Shown here in pieces: positions 15,472 to 23,926 of a DNA stretch of 34,468 nucleotides. Under the pieces are notes generated by a model, which saw nothing but the letters and a program-made list of their open reading frames with translations, was not told the DNA's origin and ran no database searches. Source of the stretch: Planctomycetota bacterium (GTDB lineage: Bacteria; Planctomycetota; MHYJ01; JACQXL01; JACRIJ01); NCBI GenBank assembly GCA_016220095.1, contig JACRIJ010000121.1, positions 1 to 34,468 of the forward strand, in the 5' to 3' direction. Each line of letters starts with the position of its first letter. Positions within the stretch are counted from its first letter, which is position 1. Made by a program: the position numbers and the translations under genes.

Positions 15472-16497
15472 ATGAATCGCATATCGGATAAAGAAGCCGT
15501 TCAGATGTTTCACAGCCCGGGCCTTTTGCCTGCCGGCCTTATGGCGGACAGGTTGAGGCAGGAATTGCATCCCGATAATACCGCTACATTTATTATTGAC
15601 CGCAACATCAATTACACGAACATCTGCACAGCGCATTGCAAATTCTGCGCCTTTCACAATGATAAGGGATACCTGTTGTCAAAAGACGCCCTGGCGGAAA
15701 AGATCCGTGAGACCGTTGAATTGGGCGGTACGCAGATTCTTCTGCAGGGCGGCCTGCATCCCGGCCTGCCTTTGGAATTTTACGAGGACATGATGGGATT
15801 TATCAGGGAGAATTTCAAGATACACGTACACGCATTTTCCCCGCCGGAGATATGCAATATTTCCAATATAAGCGGTTTGGGCATCAAGGAAGTTATAAAA
15901 AGATTGAAAGACTCCGGGCTTGACAGCATTCCGGGCGGCGGCGCTGAGATACTCGTGGACAGCGTAAGGGCCGGGGTTTCGCCGAATAAATGCACGGTAT
16001 CGGAATGGCTTGAGGTAATGCGTACCGCGCATAAGGCGGGCCTGCGTACCACGGCTACCATGATGTTCGGTTTTACGGAAACCGTTGAAGACAGGGTGGA
16101 ACATCTGGAGAAGATCCGGCTTTTGCAGGACGAGACAGGCGGGTTTACTTCGTTCATACCCTGGACATTTCAGCCGGGTAATACCCGGATGAGCTATTTG
16201 CGCACCGCGGGCGGAGTTGATTACCTGAAAACGCTTGCGATTGCGAGGGTATTTCTGGATAACATCCCCAACATACAGGCGTCATGGGTAACACAGGGCA
16301 ATAAGGTGGCCCAGGCGGCGCTCAGATTCGGCGCGAATGATATCGGGAGCACGATGATTGAAGAAAATGTCGTTTCCGCCACGGGGGTGTCTTTTGAAGT
16401 AACAAAAGAAGAACTTATAGGGCTGATTGCCAACGCGGGATTCACGCCGGCACGGAGGGATTCGTCCGTGGATTTTGCTCCAAGACAGGTTTTTTAG
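15472..16497 (+). CDS. mqnC: Cyclic dehypoxanthinyl futalosine synthase (radical SAM)
   Basis: MqnC cyclises dehypoxanthine futalosine in menaquinone synthesis. The product is 341 residues. The cluster motif CTAHCKFC is at residues 52-59 after NRNINYTNI, followed by AFHNDKGYLLS, the QGGLHPGLPLEFYEDM segment, SIPGGGAEILVD and IPWTFQPGNTRMSY, all typical of MqnC rather than MqnE. Start ATG 15472 gives an ordinary length, but there is no clear Shine-Dalgarno site because the upstream DNA is repeat sequence. It is separated from mqnE/ubiA by 10 kb; mqnA and mqnB/mqnD-type genes are not in this window. Together with mqnE it supports a complete futalosine pathway elsewhere in the genome. Confidence 0.92.
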   Translation: MNRISDKEAVQMFHSPGLLPAGLMADRLRQELHPDNTATFIIDRNINYTNICTAHCKFCAFHNDKGYLLSKDALAEKIRETVELGGTQILLQGGLHPGLPLEFYEDMMGFIRENFKIHVHAFSPPEICNISNISGLGIKEVIKRLKDSGLDSIPGGGAEILVDSVRAGVSPNKCTVSEWLEVMRTAHKAGLRTTATMMFGFTETVEDRVEHLEKIRLLQDETGGFTSFIPWTFQPGNTRMSYLRTAGGVDYLKTLAIARVFLDNIPNIQASWVTQGNKVAQAALRFGANDIGSTMIEENVVSATGVSFEVTKEELIGLIANAGFTPARRDSSVDFAPRQVF

Positions 16498-16515
16498 TTG
16501 AAGAAGCCCCATTTC

Positions 16516-16962
16516 TCAGGACGTTTTAACAATATCCCGGCAGGATGACTCTTCTTTTTTTGCGTTGTTGATTATCACTGTCAACGTAACCGTTCCCAGA
16601 TGTTCTTCCATGCACTTTTTCATTGCCTTCCATGCCAGCCGCGCCGCGCATTTTTCGTTTCTTGAACAAAATCCCGGCGAGTCAAGGCATTCCACAATGT
16701 CCATGCTCGTTTCGGTTACCTTCATTATGTCGTAGAGGCTTATTTCTGACGGGTTGCGTTTTAACATATACCCGCCGTTCGGGCCTCTTACGCTGGATAC
16801 GAAACCGGCTGACTTGAGAATTGAAAAAATCGCTTCAAGGTATTTCTTTGAAATCTGCTGGCGTTCTGAAATGTCCTGCACCCTGACGGGTTGTTCGTCA
16901 TGGTGTTCCGCAAGATCAAGGAGCGCCCTCAGGGCATACCTCGTCTTAGTTGAAATTTGCAT
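16516..16962 (-). CDS. Rrf2-family transcriptional regulator, IscR-like with three cysteines
   Basis: The 148-residue protein begins MQISTKTRYALRALLDLAEH, the winged-helix opening typical of Rrf2 regulators. It contains ISKKYLEAIFSILKSAGFV and the wing VRGPNGGYML. Cysteines 92, 99 and 105 lie at almost the same spacing as the [2Fe-2S] ligands of IscR (92, 98, 104), so an iron-sulfur cofactor is likely. Targets are unknown: no isc or suf genes are nearby, and it is convergent with mqnC and divergent from mnmE. GGAGG lies about 9 bases upstream of the ATG. It could sense iron-sulfur status, redox state or nitric oxide. Confidence 0.88.
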   Translation of the reverse strand: MQISTKTRYALRALLDLAEHHDEQPVRVQDISERQQISKKYLEAIFSILKSAGFVSSVRGPNGGYMLKRNPSEISLYDIMKVTETSMDIVECLDSPGFCSRNEKCAARLAWKAMKKCMEEHLGTVTLTVIINNAKKEESSCRDIVKTS

Positions 16963-17021
16963 ACAGGTCCGTCCTCCAAATGTTTAACGCTTTTCCCTCG
17001 TTTTCCCATTGGATAAGTTAT

Positions 17022-17050
17022 ATATTACCAAATGACAACTCAAAAAGCAA
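17022..17050 (-). promoter_or_regulatory. Probable promoter of the Rrf2 regulator gene
   Basis: On the minus strand TTGCTT (17045-17050) and TAATAT (17022-17027) are separated by 17 bases, about 55 bases upstream of the start codon. Confidence 0.5.
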
Positions 17051-17074
17051 GGAAAAAATTTTAAATATGGTAAG

Positions 17075-17194
17075 GCTTCAGTGAAGGTCTCAATTTCATA
17101 AAAATCAAATACAGGATTTTGTAGAGACACGCGATCGCGTGTCTCTACAGAGTTTGATTGCTTTTTAATTCTTAAAAGCGACCTTCACTGAGGC
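17075..17194. repeat. MITE-like palindromic element
   Basis: The 15-base ends GCTTCAGTGAAGGTC (17075-17089) and GACCTTCACTGAGGC (17180-17194) are inverted copies with one mismatch. Inside lies a perfect 30-base palindrome at 17120-17149 with half-site TGTAGAGACACGCGA, and flanking AATCAAA/TTTGATT also pair. The whole 120 bases could fold into one long hairpin. There is no coding capacity and I see no clear target-site duplication. It lies between the rrf2 and mnmE promoters. Confidence 0.85.
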
Positions 17195-17218
17195 AATACA
17201 TAATCGCAGTCATTTTAG

Positions 17219-17246
17219 TTGCACTTGTCTGATGATTTTGTATAAT
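17219..17246 (+). promoter_or_regulatory. Promoter of mnmE, probably leaderless
   Basis: TTGCAC (17219-17224), 16 bases, TATAAT (17241-17246). Only seven bases separate the -10 box from the ATG at 17254, so transcription should begin at or next to the start codon. No ribosome binding site is present. Confidence 0.65.
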
Positions 17247-17253
17247 TCCATCT

Positions 17254-18630
17254 ATGTCAAACACAGGCGATACGATAGTTGCCGTATCCACACCGCCCGG
17301 GGCTTCCATCCTCGGCATAGTGCGGTTGAGCGGCAGTGATGCGTTCCGTATAATATCTGAATTTATAAATAAACCCGCCGAAGGCCTCAGGAATTTGCCG
17401 TGCTATTCCGTTGTAAACGCGCGTTTCCGGCTGAAAACGCTCAGGCGTTCCATGAAAATCGCGTTGTTTCTGATGAAAGCGCCTTATTCTTTTACAAAAG
17501 AAGATGTCGTCGAAATACACGTGTGGGGCCTGCCATTTTTAATGAGGGCAATTGTTGATGAATTGGCTTCTGCCGGCGCGCGGCTTGCCCAGCCCGGCGA
17601 ATTTACCCGGCGCGCGTTTCTCAACGGAAGGATAGACCTTGCCCAGGCCGAATCCACTCTTTCCATAATATCGGCGCAGAGCGAGGCCGAACGCAGGCAG
17701 GCCGTCGCAGGCGTTAAAGGCGTATTTTCAAAAAAAATCCATGGGCTTTCCCGCAGGATAGTTGACCTGATGTCATTTATTGAGGCCGGTCTGGATTTTT
17801 CCGACCAGGATATTGAAATTACGCCGCCTGAAGCGGTTAAATCCGAACTTGCCGGAATTATCCATGAAATAAAACAAACCCTGAGCCAATACCGGCTGAA
17901 CAGGGTTTATGATGAAAAATTAAGAATAGCCGTAATAGGCAGGACTAATGCCGGCAAGTCAAGCATTTTCAACCGGCTTGCAAAGGAACGCAGGAATATA
18001 GTATCCAAAACTGCCGGCACTACGAGAGACGCCGTTGAGCATACGATAAGACTCGGACACATGGCGGTTTCGGTTTACGATACCGCCGGCATAAGAAACC
18101 CCAGGAGCGAAATTGAGAAAAATAGTATTGAAGTTTCATACCATACCCTGGAAATGGCGGACCTTGTCCTGCTTGTTTTTGACGGCTCCAAAAAATCCTC
18201 CGAAAACCTTGAAGATATATCGCAGAAATTATACGGCAGAAAATGCATTATCCTTATAAATAAGACCGATTTGAAGATGAATATTCGTATGAACGCCATA
18301 AAAAAGGCCTTTCCCGATGTGCCGGTAATTTTCACTTCCGCAAAGACCGGCAGGGGGATAGCGGAATTGAGGAGGAGGATCGTTGAGGAGATTACCGGAA
18401 AGCACACGGCGGTCAGGGAATTCGGTTTTATTTCCGGCATACGGCATGAATCGGCGTTAAAGAACGCGTTAAAAGCTCTGGAACTGGCCTCTGAAGGGCT
18501 TAGCACAGGCATGGAATTTGTTGCCGCTGATATAAGAGAGTCATTGAATAACCTCGGCGAAATCACAGGCGAAACTACGGCTGAAGATATACTGGATAAT
18601 ATATTTTCAAGGTTTTGCATTGGAAAGTAA
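17254..18630 (+). CDS. mnmE: tRNA modification GTPase MnmE
   Basis: MnmE, with MnmG, builds the carboxymethylaminomethyl group on U34 of certain tRNAs, using a folate-derived one-carbon unit. The product is 458 residues, the normal length. The N-terminal folate-binding domain starts NTGDTIVAVSTPPGASILGI and contains the PGEFTRRAFLNGRIDL signature. The embedded G domain has G1 GRTNAGKSS (about 229-237, with T where most homologues have P), G2 GTTRDAVEH, G3 DTAGIR and G4 NKTDL. The C-terminus ends in FCIGK, carrying the catalytic cysteine. The ATG has no Shine-Dalgarno site and appears to be leaderless. The partner mnmG is not in the window. Confidence 0.96.
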   Translation: MSNTGDTIVAVSTPPGASILGIVRLSGSDAFRIISEFINKPAEGLRNLPCYSVVNARFRLKTLRRSMKIALFLMKAPYSFTKEDVVEIHVWGLPFLMRAIVDELASAGARLAQPGEFTRRAFLNGRIDLAQAESTLSIISAQSEAERRQAVAGVKGVFSKKIHGLSRRIVDLMSFIEAGLDFSDQDIEITPPEAVKSELAGIIHEIKQTLSQYRLNRVYDEKLRIAVIGRTNAGKSSIFNRLAKERRNIVSKTAGTTRDAVEHTIRLGHMAVSVYDTAGIRNPRSEIEKNSIEVSYHTLEMADLVLLVFDGSKKSSENLEDISQKLYGRKCIILINKTDLKMNIRMNAIKKAFPDVPVIFTSAKTGRGIAELRRRIVEEITGKHTAVREFGFISGIRHESALKNALKALELASEGLSTGMEFVAADIRESLNNLGEITGETTAEDILDNIFSRFCIGK

Positions 18631-18651
18631 CGTGAATTCATGTTGGAGAGT

Positions 18652-18910
18652 TAAGGGGTTGCCCGCCTACGCCAAAGGCTTCGGCGGGTGAAGGGGTTAC
18701 GGAGTTTAGGAGTTACGGAGTTACGGGATTCTTTGATATAACATTAAGGAGTAATAAGGCAAAATGAAGAAGGAAGGACGGACAATAGGTAAAGGTGATA
18801 GAATGATAGGGTGATAGGACTTTCGTCCTTCGTTATAATCTGTGCGCCTCTGTGCGCTCTGTGGCTACATTAGTCATTAATTCGGTTAATCTGTTGTGAA
18901 AAAGCAAATC
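18652..18910. repeat. Intergenic mosaic after mnmE
   Basis: GTTAAGGGGTT and GGAGTTTAGGAGTTACGGAG words here recur in variant form at 34133-34190. A strong hairpin, CCCGCC (18662-18667) with GGCGGG (18683-18688), lies inside but has no T-run. AAAATGAAGAAGGAAGGACG at 18764-18783 is another shared word. CCTCTGTGCGCTCTGTGGCTA (18847-18867, quoted form minus the last base is enough to find it) is identical to 20545-20565. The gap 18631-19009 contains no gene I can support. Confidence 0.8.
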
Positions 18911-18974
18911 AGTTCAGTCCGTTGTTCAAATCGTAAATATTGCGGTAAATATTTTTCAGGCTGACGTTTTTTAT

Positions 18975-19003
18975 TTGCTTTTTTCAGGTTTTTGGCGTAA
19001 AAT
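18975..19003 (+). promoter_or_regulatory. Promoter of the coiled-coil/PEGA gene pair, probably leaderless
   Basis: TTGCTT (18975-18980), a 17-base spacer and TAAAAT (18998-19003), with only six bases before the ATG at 19010. Transcription should start at or next to the start codon, and there is no ribosome binding site. Confidence 0.6.
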
Positions 19004-19009
19004 AACAAT

Positions 19010-19735
19010 ATGAGCTTGGAAGTGAATAGTTTAAAAAGCAACAGCGATATCAGGCTGTATTACAAACTTGACCCCGGCGAGCCCGGCATGTTGAAAAGCG
19101 CCCGGGCGGAAACTTCCACCCTGCAGGTCACCGGCCAGGAGACGCGTAATCTCCAGCGTCTGCGGCATAACGCGTTTGTTGACGGCAAGGTTGTGATATC
19201 GTCCGGCATTACCTATGCGAGGGGGGTTGAAGGCACTATGCCCGTGGTGCGAGCGGGCCACACTCGCGTTGTTTCTGCGGATGATACCAAGCCGATGAGT
19301 GTTATTCCGGATATTCTTTCACAACCGCCCGTGCAGGATAGTCCGGTTAAACTTCCCGGAACCCAGGACGCGCCGGCAGATGCGGCAGATGCGCCTGATT
19401 CGTACAATGCCGTTGATGACGAAGAAAAAAACGCTTCCGGCCTTGGTATAGGCGGATTTGCGCAGGATACGCCGCAGGAGATTGACCGCGAAAAACAACA
19501 ATTGAAAATCCAATACGACAGGCTGGAACAGCAAGAAAAACAATCACAATTCAATCCCGCCGGTGATGCCGGCCGGGCGGAACTTGACAATCAGCTTGAA
19601 GACCTCAGGAAAGAAATCAATAAACTGGATTTTAAGAAATTGACGGAAGCCAACAACAGGATTAACGGATTTCTTACGGAGACCGGGGCGTTAAAGGCAG
19701 GCAATCTATCAGGACATACGGACATCAGTGTATGA
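19010..19735 (+). CDS. Hypothetical protein with C-terminal coiled coil
   Basis: I do not recognise this 241-residue protein. There is no signal peptide or membrane segment. Residues 1-95 look like a small folded region with RLRHNAFVDGKVVISSGITY. A low-complexity stretch rich in proline, alanine and aspartate follows (about 96-150, e.g. APADAADAPDSYNAVDDEE). Residues 160-225 are highly charged with heptad-like spacing (EIDREKQQLKIQYDRLEQQE and LDNQLEDLRKEINKLDF), predicting a coiled coil. Its stop overlaps the start of the PEGA lipoprotein gene (ATGA), implying translational coupling and a shared role, perhaps at the cell envelope. Coding character (codon bias and length) supports a real gene. 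Confidence 0.7.
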   Translation: MSLEVNSLKSNSDIRLYYKLDPGEPGMLKSARAETSTLQVTGQETRNLQRLRHNAFVDGKVVISSGITYARGVEGTMPVVRAGHTRVVSADDTKPMSVIPDILSQPPVQDSPVKLPGTQDAPADAADAPDSYNAVDDEEKNASGLGIGGFAQDTPQEIDREKQQLKIQYDRLEQQEKQSQFNPAGDAGRAELDNQLEDLRKEINKLDFKKLTEANNRINGFLTETGALKAGNLSGHTDISV

Positions 19736-20169
19736 AATTCAAATTCTCCGCAATATTTGCAATAACTGCAATCATATCAGCCCTGGCAATAACCGGTTGT
19801 GTTGAAAGAAAAGTCACCATCCGTACCGAGCCTTCAGGCGCGACTCTTCTCCTTGACAGCGCTCCGGCAGGCCAGACACCGTACACGTTTCCGTTCATTC
19901 ACTACGGGGTGAGGGAAATCATAATCAAAAAAGACGGCTATGTGACCGTTAAAGAGGATATTGATGTCTCGCCTCCGCTCTATCAGCGCTTCCCGATTGA
20001 TTTGTTTTTCGAGGCTCTGCCTTTTACCATAACAGACCAGCAGGAATTTGTTTATAACCTTACGCCTGTTTCAGAAATAGACGAGAAGGAACTCCTTGAA
20101 CGCGCGAAAGTGCTGAGGAGCGAGCTTGAACTTACTAATCCCAAACCAGAAGTTCCTCCGAAACAATAA
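19732..20169 (+). CDS. PEGA-domain lipoprotein
   Basis: The 145-residue product has a lipoprotein signal: a basic N-terminus, a hydrophobic core and the lipobox ALAITGC with cysteine 23. A PEGA domain follows at about 29-76: VTIRTEPSGATLLLDSAPAG, then QTPYTF and IIIKKDGYVTVKEDIDV. PEGA domains are beta-sandwich modules common in surface proteins and believed to contact cell-surface polymers. The C-terminal third is helical and charged. The start codon overlaps the previous stop by four bases. Placement in the outer membrane or periplasmic leaflet is expected; the partner is unknown. Confidence 0.85.
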   Translation: MKFKFSAIFAITAIISALAITGCVERKVTIRTEPSGATLLLDSAPAGQTPYTFPFIHYGVREIIIKKDGYVTVKEDIDVSPPLYQRFPIDLFFEALPFTITDQQEFVYNLTPVSEIDEKELLERAKVLRSELELTNPKPEVPPKQ

Positions 20170-20678
20170 CCACAGAGCGCACAGAGCCGCCGGAATCCGT
20201 GAGTTGAGAATTGAGAACCGTAATCCATAGCACGAAATTCTAAACTCTAAACAAATTCAAAATCCTAAATCAAAATTTCCAAATCCGACGAGTCGGCGTG
20301 TTTCGGTCATTTGAGCATTGAGCAACATTGAATCCATTGGCTACATTGCAATGTTGCGAATACTGAGCTTCGCGCAGCGAAGCGAATGTGAGAACTTTGG
20401 ATTTGTTTAGAGTTTCGGATTTAGTGCTTAGAGTTTTTGTTATAAAGAGCCAATGGCTGTATTGCCTGCAAGCTGTCACCAAATGCCCGGTCTTCGGCTT
20501 TGACGGGATGGCCAGCTTTACAAAGTCGTCGTCGCTCTCTGAGTCCTCTGTGCGCTCTGTGGCTAAATCCGTATCGTCGTTTCGTTATTCAGTCGTTTAA
20601 ACAACTTTTCAATCTTGGAATCTTCTATTCTGCAACCATTTACTCGTAATCTTAAAATCTTCTAATCAGGGGATAAAT
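20170..20678. repeat. 509-base intergenic mosaic of repeat words
   Basis: CCACAGAGCGCACAGAG begins one base after the PEGA gene stop (20170-20186). TCTAAACTCTAAACAAATTC (from about 20239) and its imperfect reverse complement near 20396-20420 form an inverted repeat of about 22 bases. 20545-20565 is identical to 18847-18867. CGTCGTTTCGTTATTCAGTC (20574-20600) is a variant of the word at 15430-15463. AATCTT words fill 20607-20667 up to the murD ribosome site. No gene is supported. Confidence 0.75.
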
Positions 20679-22082
20679 ATGCTTCGAGAAAAAATAGACT
20701 TAAAAGGCAAGAGGGTGACCGTTATGGGCCTCGGCCTTTTCGGCGGCGGAGCGGGGATAACCCGTTTCCTTTCTTCGCGCGGCGCGCTTGTTACTGTGAC
20801 CGACCTTAAAGACGGCGAGGCCTTGCGCAAATCCGTTGAATCACTTGAGGATTGCCATAATGTTACTTTTCATCTCGGCGGCCATGTTGAAAAGGATTTT
20901 TCTGATACGGATATGGTCATCGTGAATCCCGCGGTGCCGCCGGAATCGCCATTTCTGCGGATAGCTGAAAAGAGCGGCGTGGCGCTTGAATCTGAAATGA
21001 ATCTTTTTTTCAAGCACTGCAGGGCGAGGAAAATCGGGATAACCGGCAGTAACGGGAAGACTACAACGGCTGCTCTTATAGCGGAAATATTAAAGGCCGA
21101 TATCGTGGACAAAAAGTCAGATTCAAAACTGTGGCTCGGCGGTAATATAGGCAGGCCTTTGATAGAATTCGCGCATCAAATCAATCCCCGGGATATGGTT
21201 GTTCTTGAAATATCCAGTTTCCAGTTGGAACACCTCGGCGCCATCGGCGTAAGCCCGAACATTTCCATAGTGACAAACGTGCATCCGAATCATCTTGACA
21301 GGCATAAGACCATGGAAAACTATGCGGGCGCGAAAAGGAATATAGTTTCAAGCCAGCGGAAAGGGGACTATGCGATACTTAACGCGGACGACCCGATTCT
21401 TGCCGGCTGGGGCGCCCAGTGCGGCGGCAATGTGCGTTGGTTCAGCAGGCAGAAAAAGGTTGTTGAGGGCGCGTATATCACCGGTGACGAGATAATCATC
21501 GTGCGGGACGGGAAAGAATCGCGCATAGGCAGTGTTGCCGGGGCCAAACTTCCCGGCGGGTTCAACCGCGAAAACATGCTTGCCGCGGCGTGTTGTTGTC
21601 ATATATGCGGCGCCAATCCAGAGACTATTATTAAAGTGCTTAATGAATTTCCGGGCGTGGAGCACAGGCTGGAATTTTGCGGGGAGATAGATGGCGTAAG
21701 GTATTATAACGATTCCATAGCCACGGACCCGTCGGCGGCAGAGGCCGCGATAAGGGCGCTGAAAAAAGATATTATACTTATAGCCGGCGGCAGGGAAAAG
21801 AAACTTCCGTTTGACGATTTCATAGACGCGGTGGCAAGGCATGTGAAGACAGCGGTGCTCATGGGAGAATGCGCTGATAAATTGGAAGGCTTGATGAAGG
21901 CCGGGGCAGGGGGCGTGAAGATACTCAAGACAGGGCCTTTGTTTGAGGATGCCGTAAAAAGGGCAAAGGCGGAGGCGCGAAAGGGCGATATAGTCCTGAT
22001 GTCGCCGGCATGCACGAGTTATGATATGTTCAATAACTTCACGGAACGGGGAGACGCGTTCAAGAGACTAATTAAAAATTAA
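20679..22082 (+). CDS. murD: UDP-N-acetylmuramoylalanine--D-glutamate ligase
   Basis: MurD adds D-glutamate to UDP-MurNAc-L-alanine in the cytoplasm, the second amino-acid step of peptidoglycan synthesis. The 467-residue length is normal. The N-terminal Rossmann-like domain binds the UDP moiety (VTVMGLGLFGGGAGITRFL). The ATP loop is ITGSNGKTTTAAL (GSNGKT at 123-128). The central domain has NVHPNHLDRHKTMENY, and the C-terminal ligase domain has YNDSIATDPSAAEAAI and SPACTSYDMFNNFTERG. The ribosome site AGGGGAT lies just upstream of the ATG. It stands alone, away from any mur/fts cluster, and converges on the FRG cassette with a gap of 24 bases and no visible terminator. Confidence 0.96.
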   Translation: MLREKIDLKGKRVTVMGLGLFGGGAGITRFLSSRGALVTVTDLKDGEALRKSVESLEDCHNVTFHLGGHVEKDFSDTDMVIVNPAVPPESPFLRIAEKSGVALESEMNLFFKHCRARKIGITGSNGKTTTAALIAEILKADIVDKKSDSKLWLGGNIGRPLIEFAHQINPRDMVVLEISSFQLEHLGAIGVSPNISIVTNVHPNHLDRHKTMENYAGAKRNIVSSQRKGDYAILNADDPILAGWGAQCGGNVRWFSRQKKVVEGAYITGDEIIIVRDGKESRIGSVAGAKLPGGFNRENMLAAACCCHICGANPETIIKVLNEFPGVEHRLEFCGEIDGVRYYNDSIATDPSAAEAAIRALKKDIILIAGGREKKLPFDDFIDAVARHVKTAVLMGECADKLEGLMKAGAGGVKILKTGPLFEDAVKRAKAEARKGDIVLMSPACTSYDMFNNFTERGDAFKRLIKN

Positions 22083-22106
22083 TTTTGTCATTAAATGGCT
22101 AATGTA

Positions 22107-22985
22107 TTACGTATAAGGAATTGGAGATTTTAAATCGTATGTATCGCCCAAATCTTGTGCAATGCCTTCCAAATCCGGAAACAAGGTAGACCTGCTGATT
22201 CCAAGCTCTTTTAATTCGCAATATATGGATTTGCAATGTGCCGTGGAAATATAAAACGGATGCAGGAACCCTTTGCTAATCAAATCCGTATCGGTGAAAT
22301 AATCATTAATACTTCTTTTGTCGTTGCCCCAAATTATAAATCTGCTATTTTGCACCTGCATCCTGATATGTATATACCTTCCCCCGATTGCCATTGGCGC
22401 CCTATGATTAGAATCTTCACCAGACCATGCAGACCAGATTCTGTCGTGAGCAGGATTTCTCCCGTTGTTAACAGCTTCATCTTCAGCAGTGCCTGGAATA
22501 ATTGATGACTTTGAACCTGTCCAGTTTAATATGTGTGGATTCAGCACCCAAACTATCGGTTTGTAGTGCTCATTTTTAGCTTTTAACCAACCTTCAATTG
22601 CAAAGAAAAGCGCAGCGGCAGAGCTTGCTGTCCAATCCAATAATCTCGTAGGAAGTCCATGATGTTGAGCTAAGAAAAGCCAGCCGGCATAATCATCCAA
22701 CGGGAGAGATGCTGTTATCAAAGAAGATTGCCTGCGAAATGCCCAGTTTATTTCAACTTCATCAAATTTCTGCTCAATGCGAAAAATTTTAGGAAGCAAT
22801 GGCCAATCATTGGCTTGTCCCCTGAACCATGCGGAATAACGCCTTTTTTCTAAATCAGGCCTTACTGTTTGGTCCAATTCTATTCTGTCGTGCATGGCAG
22901 TAACAGTTACCTGCCATTTTGAATCTATATGCGTCTTTATTTTCGTCAGATAATCCGGAACGGAAGTTATTGAATTATTGTCCAT
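22107..22985 (-). CDS. FRG-domain protein, last gene of a putative defence cassette
   Basis: The 292-residue product carries the FRG domain, named from its conserved F/Y-R-G motif. WFRGQANDWPLLPKIFR is at about residues 53-69, and LFLAQHHGLPTRLLDWTASS at about 103-122 followed by AAALFFAIEGWL. Both blocks are the hallmark of the family. The biochemical activity of FRG domains is not established to my knowledge; such proteins are often found near phage-defence or toxin-antitoxin genes. The ATG (22983-22985) is preceded by GGAGT at about 9 bases. It follows the HEPN-like gene by 41 bases on the same strand, so it is probably the fourth gene of the operon. It could be the effector. Confidence 0.85.
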   Translation of the reverse strand: MDNNSITSVPDYLTKIKTHIDSKWQVTVTAMHDRIELDQTVRPDLEKRRYSAWFRGQANDWPLLPKIFRIEQKFDEVEINWAFRRQSSLITASLPLDDYAGWLFLAQHHGLPTRLLDWTASSAAALFFAIEGWLKAKNEHYKPIVWVLNPHILNWTGSKSSIIPGTAEDEAVNNGRNPAHDRIWSAWSGEDSNHRAPMAIGGRYIHIRMQVQNSRFIIWGNDKRSINDYFTDTDLISKGFLHPFYISTAHCKSIYCELKELGISRSTLFPDLEGIAQDLGDTYDLKSPIPYT

Positions 22986-23026
22986 CGGTAGTACTCCTAA
23001 TAGAATTTAGCGTGCAAAGATTATGA

Positions 23027-23926
23027 TTATGCTTTCTTTGCAAGGTAATAACATTTGCATTTTTCGCATTGCCAATAGCTGTGAGTTTTCTCTTCATGTG
23101 CCAGTACTAATTTCCCCTTGCATTCATCAGGGAAAGCCCCTTCTTTTTCAGTGCAAAACTCCGGTTTCGTTTTTAGTTTTGGCAAATCAATTTTATTTCG
23201 TTGATTGCCATCATGCTGGATATGCTTTTTCATTATTTCTTCGTTGAAAATCTCGTTAAGAAAACTAAAGATTGCATTTGCGAACAAACATAGCGTTTCC
23301 CAATCTCTTTTCATTGCGTCAGAACTTTCACGGAACTTTCCTTCTCTGAGGAATCGTACTGTTCTGTATTCTTCGTCACTTGCAGACTTCCCTGAAAAAG
23401 AAAAAACTATTAAAGGGCCTCGGTTCGGTAAAAAAGGCGCCATTGGTTGAAAATGATGAACTGCTTTGTTGCGAATAACCCTAATTCTTTCAATTTGCGG
23501 ATATTCCTTTCGTGTCCATGCACACAATGGTTTCATTTCTATTTTAGTCACTTCTATCTTTAGTTTTTTACCGAAACTTTGCGCTGCCTTTGCAATTTCT
23601 GTTAGCAGTTCAATTGCATTTCCACAGTATAAGTAAAAGTCATCAATTCTTGAATTTACTTGAGAATAATTAGCCTTAGATAATGTTATAAGCAAACCGC
23701 AAAAACATTCTCCGATTTTTTCGTATTCACGAAGTACATCTTCTTTTATTCTTCTGTCAGACAGTCCGTACATCCGGGCATACCCCATAGTTTCGCCTTC
23801 ATTTCGCCATCCGATAATATTTCCCCAGAATTTGCCTAATTCGGTTATTTGTGAGGCGGAAATAATATCAACGGCAGTGGCAAGGGTTCCTTTAGGCAAA
23901 TCATCTGGGAATTTTTTCTTGCTCAT
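23027..23926 (-). CDS. Putative HEPN-like protein with C-terminal zinc ribbon
   Basis: The 299-residue protein is not one I can name. It is largely alpha-helical. Residues 149-159 (RVIRNKAVHHF) contain R152-N-x3-H157, the R-polar-x3-H motif of HEPN-type ribonucleases and related helical toxins, placed after a long helical segment as in those families. The C-terminus has C258, C269 and CEKC at 287-290, suggesting a zinc ribbon that could bind nucleic acid or a partner. Its ATG overlaps the stop of the ImmA/IrrE gene (ATGA), a sign of tight translational coupling. In this setting it could be the toxin or RNase effector. The HEPN assignment rests on a short motif and context and needs structure prediction. 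Confidence 0.7.
   Translation of the reverse strand: MSKKKFPDDLPKGTLATAVDIISASQITELGKFWGNIIGWRNEGETMGYARMYGLSDRRIKEDVLREYEKIGECFCGLLITLSKANYSQVNSRIDDFYLYCGNAIELLTEIAKAAQSFGKKLKIEVTKIEMKPLCAWTRKEYPQIERIRVIRNKAVHHFQPMAPFLPNRGPLIVFSFSGKSASDEEYRTVRFLREGKFRESSDAMKRDWETLCLFANAIFSFLNEIFNEEIMKKHIQHDGNQRNKIDLPKLKTKPEFCTEKEGAFPDECKGKLVLAHEEKTHSYWQCEKCKCYYLAKKA

Noticed and set aside
18662..18688. Terminator after mnmE
   Set aside because: A strong GC hairpin is present but no T-run follows, and it is embedded in repeat words, so it is more likely a repeat hairpin.
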